64,000 bases of DNA from Nectonema munidae (taxonomy: Eukaryota > Nematomorpha > Nectonematoida > Nectonematidae), in assembly GCA_030549495.1 (NCBI GenBank), contig JAUIRK010000880.1, forward strand, positions 124,001-188,000, read 5' to 3'. How positions within the stretch are numbered: the stretch's first letter is position 1; each line of letters opens with the position of its first letter. The position numbers and the translations under genes are program-made. The notes beneath the pieces are model-generated. The model worked only from the letters and a program-made list of their open reading frames with translations, ran no database searches and was not told where the DNA came from. Below, one piece after another: positions 59,901 to 64,000 of the stretch.

Positions 59901-62900
59901 CATTCGATTATGACAAAAAAGCTATAAAAAGACAAAAAACGAGAAATGAAATTCGAGATAACTGAACATTTAATATCATTTATTTAATATAAAATAACAA
60001 CAATAGAATTCCCATAACATTATTTGATAAAGTAAAGCTATAAAAGATAACAAATTGTACGCAATCAAAATAATTTAAGAACGACTCTGTAATTATATAA
60101 TATTAACTGTATAAGTTGTATAATTATATCTACTGTTTCGAAGAAATACAAATATTTAAAATTCAAGACTGGGGAGATGTCAAATGACCTGTTTGCCACC
60201 TCTAGGGGACCCCCCTTGCTACCCTATATATTCCCGTATCACGTGACATTTGAGTGCAAATTACATTGGTACCTGAGGTAACAATTTAAACGTTTAAAAC
60301 TTTTTAAAACCATCATTTAAAATTTTATAGATGATAAGGTATTGGAAGTATAATTAATCTACCAAAGTCACTCTCATACTCAATATAATGATTGAATAAT
60401 TCTTCAAAATTTTCTTTATCTTTGCTCCGATGCACAAATTCGCATGATGCTTGACGCGAGATTGCACGATTCTCAACTATATACTAGACTAGAAAATTCT
60501 GAAGATGAAATGATTTGTGTTAGAAGATGAAGCATTCTATCTCAAAATTCTTAGTCGCTGATCTTTTGGGATTAGAAACTTCATGGCCCAATAAGAAGCG
60601 AGATTGCATGATACACTGGGATGGCATTACATCCGCTTTGCTTTCCTTAATGCCTCCATAATCGCATATATTTTTTAATATAGATGATAATGATGTGTGG
60701 ATTGCCTGGAGCTGGAAAGTCCTTTTGGGCCAAAAATTACAGTGAGAAGCATCTAGACAAAAAATTTTGTATCCTTGGCACTAATCTCATTATGGAAAAG
60801 ATGAAAGTAAGCGATATTTTATACAATTCCTCTTCAACGCCGGAAATATATAACTCCAAAATGTTTATTTTTTACCGGTTATTACTGATTTCTAAAAATA
60901 ATGGAAATTGTCGCTACATTTTCTTCATTTTCGCATTCAAAATTACCTTTTTTTGTAAATTTTCTTTGTTTTAAAACAGTTTTAAGTAATCCGCCCCTTT
61001 TTCTTATTTTTTTATATTTTTTTTTTTAAATTAGAAAACTCGTTTCATGTTCTCTTTCTTTGTAACGAATAAATGAAATTTTATTCCTTTAAATTTGTTT
61101 TCACATCTAACCCTTAAATACTCTAATTGCGTTTAGAAAATTTCAATCAAAGTTTATTTGTGTGCAAAAAATTTTTAATTTCAAAAATGTGATCTTAAAT
61201 ATTAGATGAATTTATAAGGAACAAGGAGTTGAAAGTTATAAGACACTTTATTAGGAGGATTTATTAGAAAACATGTTTGCCTTTCCTCGGAACAGGGAGT
61301 TTATCAACGTATATATAGAAGAGATATATTAACATATATTTTTAAAAAGGCTCAAAGTTTAAGCTAATAAAATATATTTTTTGGCAATCAACTTGGATAC
61401 CTCTAAGGGTTAAGGGCATATTTTATCACTTAATCACACGACATTTCATCATTTGGCACTTAATCACCAATACATATACTTTTCATCATCATAAGTTTGA
61501 AAATGTACTAACTGTCGAGGTGATAAATTTTCTTAATGATGAAAAGACGAGTTAAACGCCGAGTTATTGAGAGTCTTATGATGAAATGTCAGGTGATTGA
61601 ATGATGAGTGATAACGTCTCTGGTTGTAATCTATACACTAATTTTAGTTCCTAGGTATAGATATAAATTAAAGTTTGTTCCTTGATAGTATATATATTAT
61701 TATCATTGGTTTGGCAATACCACGGGAGTCGACAAAAGAAACTACGAAATGTATAGAAAGTATATGTAACATACAGTGTATAGCGTTTTCCAGACATACT
61801 ATTTACTTAAATATAGTTTTTTCATTCCCCACGTGTATACTACGGTGAAATAATATATTTATCAATTAATCAAAATAAAATTCTGTAAAAAAACAGATAG
61901 ACAAGATTCTAGTTAACTTTTCTGACTTAAACACTCCGAAATTGGCAAAAGATAAATTTTGATCACATATTTGGAAACCTATTTTTAGCTGGATTGAAAT
62001 TTAAATAAAACAAGGTGATACAGCTTAGAGATCAGATGTACCATTTCCCCTTCCATCAATAATGACAATAATTATTTTCTAATACAATTTACACGAAATA
62101 TCTCTTATCAGCAAAGAGGATGTTTAGACTGTTTATATACGTTGCTAATCATTATCTGTTAATTGACCTAAAACTTTAATGAATTCAAAGATGAAATGAT
62201 TGTTATGATGATGGCATTAAGATGGTGATGTAAAAATTGAGAATTAAAATTCTGTGCCACCCCTAACTGAATGTGCTCTTCTTGTGATAAGCGCTTATAA
62301 ATCATGCCTATTATATTTGATTTCAAATGTCAAATTGCTCGCTTTTTTCTCATGAAAAGATGCCTTCAATTTGAATTTATTTCGAAACATGATAGTTCTC
62401 TTTCTTTTAGCATACACACCAATATTCATTTGTTTAGTTGGAACTCCTAAAAACAAGTGTTGCATTTAATCATTTGACTTCACTAACTTTTCAACGTAAT
62501 GTCTTAATATTCTAGAAATAAATCTTATTGTGGTACGTGGATTCCTTATTTTTGAAAAAAAAAAATTTTGTTTTAGGTGATCTTAGCATTATTTTTTTAA
62601 ATCTTAACGATAAAGAAAACTTCATGAAGTAGAAGTCGGATCTATCGAATTTCTAGTGGCAAAAAAAATTTTTTTAATGCTATGTACTATTCAACTATTT
62701 ACTATTCAGCTTATTGTTTTACTTTCAATTTTTTACTAATAAAGCATTTTATTGGGGTATTTTTGTGGAAATTTATTTTTTGTTTTAGGTAATCGGTGTT
62801 GTTCGAAAACGTAATTATGCTGGACGATGGGATACATTGATTAGCCTGGCTACAAATTGCCTAAATCATATTCTCTCTTTTGCATTCCAACAAAAAAGAA

Positions 62901-62917
62901 ATTACATTCTCGATCAA
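47917..62917 (+). CDS. HNRNPUL1: hnRNP U-like protein: SPRY and P-loop kinase-like domains (gene span, partial)
   Basis: Nuclear RNA-binding protein of the hnRNP U / SAF-A / UL1 group. Exons 49705-49844, 51898-51997, 55107-55219, 58164-58316, 58369-58476, 60684-60806 and 62789-62917 join in phase; 47917-47981 is a probable further 5' exon. The first five listed give a SPRY domain, from [20 protein letters not shown] to [19 protein letters not shown] with its C-terminal linker. The next two give the kinase-like domain with Walker A GLPGAGKS, then [22 protein letters not shown] and RNYILDQ. The N-terminal SAP region and the rest of the kinase-like and RGG parts are not in the recognised sequence. 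The YAGRWD motif fits UL1-type and arthropod members. Introns range from 52 bp to about 3.1 kb. Confidence 0.92.
49705..49844 (+). CDS. HNRNPUL1: HNRNPUL1-like SPRY exon (N-terminal part)
   Basis: Follows ACATTTTAG and reads [20 protein letters not shown] then [20 protein letters not shown] and AWFELT. It matches the family's [23 protein letters not shown]. It begins in phase 1 and ends in phase 0 at GTAAGA. Confidence 0.9.
49920..50049. mobile_element. piggyBac-type MITE, 130 bp, TTAA duplication
   Basis: TTAA at 49916-49919 and 50050-50053 flank the inverted ends CCCATTAAG and CTTAATGGG. Just inside is GTTCCTATTTGGGAAC, itself a near palindrome. TTAA targets and CCC ends are the piggyBac signature. 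It sits in an intron of the hnRNP U-like gene, 75 bp after the 49705-49844 exon. Confidence 0.88.
50054..51897 (+). other. Intron with unclassified GC-richer patches
   Basis: The rest of the intron after the piggyBac MITE. GC-richer patches at about 50400-50650 and 51170-51470 have no recognised family. The second has a TATAA-like word and AATAAA in order, but no terminal structure that can be supported. Confidence 0.4.
51898..51997 (+). CDS. HNRNPUL1: HNRNPUL1-like SPRY exon
   Basis: Follows GATTTTAG and reads [20 protein letters not shown] then [14 protein letters not shown]. It has the family's VRIGWS core, where the Trp packs the SPRY sandwich. It ends in phase 1 at GTATAT. Confidence 0.9.
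52550..53600 (-). pseudogene. Relic of an uncharacterised transposase-like protein (GWRxDxKFL family)
   Basis: Minus-strand frames give [54 protein letters not shown], then [11 protein letters not shown] and [21 protein letters not shown] associate this motif order (LQ-E-RG, LDRxxR, GWRxDxKFL, W-xRAI-ALLA) with uncharacterised transposon-encoded proteins in arthropods and cnidarians. Stops and frame changes break it. Sequence resembling a hAT-type end (CTGGCTACG) occurs near 52262 and 54680, both in the same orientation, so the borders are not defined. It lies antisense in an intron of the hnRNP U-like gene. Confidence 0.5.
55107..55219 (+). CDS. HNRNPUL1: HNRNPUL1-like SPRY exon
   Basis: Follows TTTTTTTAG and reads [20 protein letters not shown] then [18 protein letters not shown]. 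It matches the insect-type SYGYGGTAKFSTDCKFKEYG and the DVIGC strand. The GTGAGT at its start is exon sequence, not a donor. Ends in phase 0 at GTAATA. Confidence 0.92.
56769..57650 (+). pseudogene. Degraded pogo/Tigger-type (jerky-like) transposase
   Basis: Begins [30 protein letters not shown], the CENP-B/pogo N-terminal region. After damaged sequence it continues [35 protein letters not shown] (first catalytic Asp), [36 protein letters not shown] and [18 protein letters not shown]. These are in the order of the DDE domain of Tigger/jerky proteins. Several stops split it. The surrounding TATAACGAAC words (56503, 57913) may be remains of its termini. It sits in an intron of the hnRNP U-like gene. 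Confidence 0.85.
58164..58316 (+). CDS. HNRNPUL1: HNRNPUL1-like SPRY exon (C-terminal part)
   Basis: Reads [20 protein letters not shown] then [20 protein letters not shown] and [11 protein letters not shown]. It corresponds to the family's ELSYAKNGQDLGVAF, LFPHVLCHNCAVEFNFG. Phase 0 at both ends. The next intron is only 52 bp. Confidence 0.93.
58369..58476 (+). CDS. HNRNPUL1: HNRNPUL1-like linker exon
   Basis: Reads [20 protein letters not shown] then [16 protein letters not shown]. It matches the linker between SPRY and kinase-like domains in hnRNP U (FPIPEEYTFIQNVP ... RGPKGPEEKKDCE). Phase 0 at both ends. Confidence 0.9.
58880..59050 (-). repeat. Dispersed inverted copies of the 148-bp repeat
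   Basis: Read on the minus strand, TTTCATTTCTGTACTCAGTT, then GTCAATCAAATGCCGATTTT and CCTCAATTTTTGCATTTAAC parallel two successive units of the 46400-47240 array. Diverged. Confidence 0.45.
59666..59823. mobile_element. hAT MITE, 158 bp
   Basis: Ends CAGGGTTGGGGTCAATTATA and its inverse TATAATTGACCCCAACCCTG are near perfect. Flanks GATTTAGC (59658-59665) and GATTTACC (59824-59831) match at 7 of 8. The interior consists of repeated AATTGTAATTG-like words. No coding capacity. Intronic in the hnRNP U-like gene. Confidence 0.85.
60684..60806 (+). CDS. HNRNPUL1: HNRNPUL1-like P-loop exon
   Basis: Reads [20 protein letters not shown] then [20 protein letters not shown] and K. The Walker A sequence GLPGAGKS is intact, so nucleotide binding is plausible. 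The first Met is an internal residue after an AG acceptor, not a start. Phase 0 at both ends. Confidence 0.95.
61423..61614. repeat. Inverted-repeat element with GTGATTAAGTG words
   Basis: Left part TTATCACTTAATCACACGAC then ATTTCATCAT; right part ATGATGAAATGTCAGGTGAT and TGAATGATGAGTGATAA is its approximate inverse. This suggests a small palindromic MITE. A related fragment is at 44213-44310. Confidence 0.5.
61835..61885 (+). repeat. Dispersed fragment of the 29330-29880 repeat family
   Basis: Shares GTATACTACGGTG and AATAATATATTTATCAATTA with the repeat blocks at 29330-29880, followed by ATCAAAATAAAATTCTGTAA in both places. Confidence 0.5.
62789..62917 (+). CDS. HNRNPUL1: HNRNPUL1-like kinase-like domain exon
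   Basis: Reads [20 protein letters not shown] then [20 protein letters not shown] and LDQ. It matches the family's [11 protein letters not shown] and RNYILDQTNV. It ends at GTACTC in phase 0. The following exon (TNVY...QRRKM) is expected beyond or near the right edge and was not found in the last kilobase. Confidence 0.92.
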
Positions 62918-62984
62918 GTACTCATTTCACTAATCATTTGATATCATCAACAGCTTCGCATTAACTAATAATTTCCTTTACATA

Positions 62985-63110
62985 GCGTCTTGTTTTTTGT
63001 CCAGGGTATTTTCCTTTTACATATTATAGGAATGTCACGATTCGATTTGAACCCGGGGTGGCTGGATTAAAACTCTAAGCTTCAACCACTAAGCCATCTG
63101 CCTAGTTAGT
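62985..63110 (-). repeat. tRNA-derived SINE relic
   Basis: On the minus strand, CAGATGGCTTAGTGGTTGAA is a good A box and CCCCGGGTTCAAATCGAATC a good B box, at tRNA spacing. The acceptor ends do not pair. The tail and duplications are unclear. A different family from the SINE at 6205-6396, judged by head sequence. Confidence 0.6.
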
Positions 63111-64000
63111 TTTTTCAAAAGATTTTTGAAGAAAATCAACAGCAAAGCTTTTATTAGAAATGGAAACAAAATTTGTCTACACTTTTTCTTAACAATTATT
63201 TAACTCAATCCAAAATTTGATTCAGTGGATATGAGCAATCTTTTTGCGACTCATGTTTTTTTTCCTTTGATGGGCCTTTATTATATCCTAAATTTTTACA
63301 TGTATATGAGAATATTAGAATGAAAATTTTAAATATATATACAAAATCAATTTATTAATAAAAAGAAATTTCCGATACTTTTATCATAACTTGTACATTA
63401 AGCCTACTTCTAAACTTGTTCAACAAATATATATATTATAATTGTTTACATACAAAATTTTGTTGATGCTAATAGTAAGATTAGGAGCTTGATCCTTGTT
63501 TAGAAACACTACTTAAAAGCACTGAGCATAAATAACAATCCTGATACTACTTCAAACTAAAGAGAAAGAGAACGTGTGCTTGGAGATTTGATTTTAAAAT
63601 ATAGAAAATTTATAGAGAAAGTATTCACTATGAACGAAACTAAGATTCATATATAAGTGAAAATAATGAAGAAACTATAAATGATAAAGATTTGTAAATA
63701 AATGTAAAATGAGAGAAAAACTGGTGCCTGTCGAGAGTGCGACTCTCAAAATGCGTCTACATCGTTTCTCTTTTGAGAATTCCTTAAAAATAGCTCTCTC
63801 TTTAATGAGTTGACTTTTCTTGAATGATTTAAATTAAGAGGCTGAATTTATTAAATTCGAGGAAAAGATGACGTTTCTTCACTTCATTGAAGGTTTTTGA
63901 TAGATATTTGTATTTGGTAGAAATTGGACATCTCTGTAGTTTTGCATTGCTATTTGACAAAAGTGTTTTATATTGAAAAGTAATTATTTGGATGTTGGAT
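63111..64000. other. Right edge, nothing identified
   Basis: AT-rich DNA, presumably within the next intron of the hnRNP U-like gene. The expected next exon of that gene was not seen here. Confidence 0.5.

Noticed and set aside
1-64000. CRISPR arrays, operons, bacterial promoters
   Set aside because: The window is eukaryotic nuclear DNA with spliceosomal introns; the tandem arrays lack the regular repeat-spacer pattern of CRISPR.

Overview
This is a nuclear metazoan contig, AT-rich (roughly 70% A+T by eye). It has GT-AG introns, long gene-poor stretches and a heavy load of DNA transposons, LINE fragments and tRNA-derived SINEs. The hnRNP U-like exons read most like arthropod homologues, so an arthropod is my best guess; the species cannot be fixed from this sequence.

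Three host genes are supported, all on the plus strand. (1) Mevalonate diphosphate decarboxylase (MVD), five coding exons in phase between 3355 and 10796, about 421 residues. (2) A carnitine/acylcarnitine carrier (SLC25A20), one uninterrupted 306-residue frame at 26861-27781, with a probable spliced 5' UTR. (3) An hnRNP U-like gene (HNRNPUL1-like), at least eight exons from 49705 (possibly 47917) to 62917. It encodes a SPRY domain followed by a P-loop kinase-like domain, and both its 5' and 3' parts lie outside the recognised exons. The three proteins (isoprenoid synthesis, mitochondrial fatty-acid import, RNA binding) show no functional link.

Almost everything else that can be named is mobile DNA. 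From left to right: a decayed piggyBac transposase (105-1236); an intact-looking SINE in MVD intron 3; an unclassified transposase relic (14120-15030, minus); a G-depleted LINE 3' half (17330-18780); a 5.06-kb hAT insertion with perfect 8-bp duplications (19981-25042) carrying a Mutator-type MITE and a second 3.7-kb hAT; a hAT MITE (28704-29173) with a tRNA-like segment; a repeat-rich tract with long inverted arms (29300-30250); LINE endonuclease (minus) and LINE reverse-transcriptase (plus) pieces; then a three-level nest at 32543-44016.

The nest is the most striking object. A Mutator-like element encodes a PHD-like finger, an OTU-type cysteine protease and a MULE transposase. It has about 237-bp terminal inverted repeats (longer once the insertion is removed) and an 8-bp duplication. 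Its right arm is split by a 6.2-kb element flanked by its own 8-bp duplication. That element carries a tandem array with a 490-bp higher-order period, and is itself interrupted by a 1.2-kb hAT with a perfect 8-bp duplication. Further right are a hAT 3' fragment, a 148-bp tandem family with dispersed copies, and the hnRNP U-like gene, whose introns hold a piggyBac MITE, a second unclassified transposase relic, a pogo/Tigger relic, a hAT MITE and another inverted-repeat element.

All calls come from reading the sequence by eye. Exon boundaries rest on GT-AG sites, phase agreement and remembered family sequences, not on alignments.
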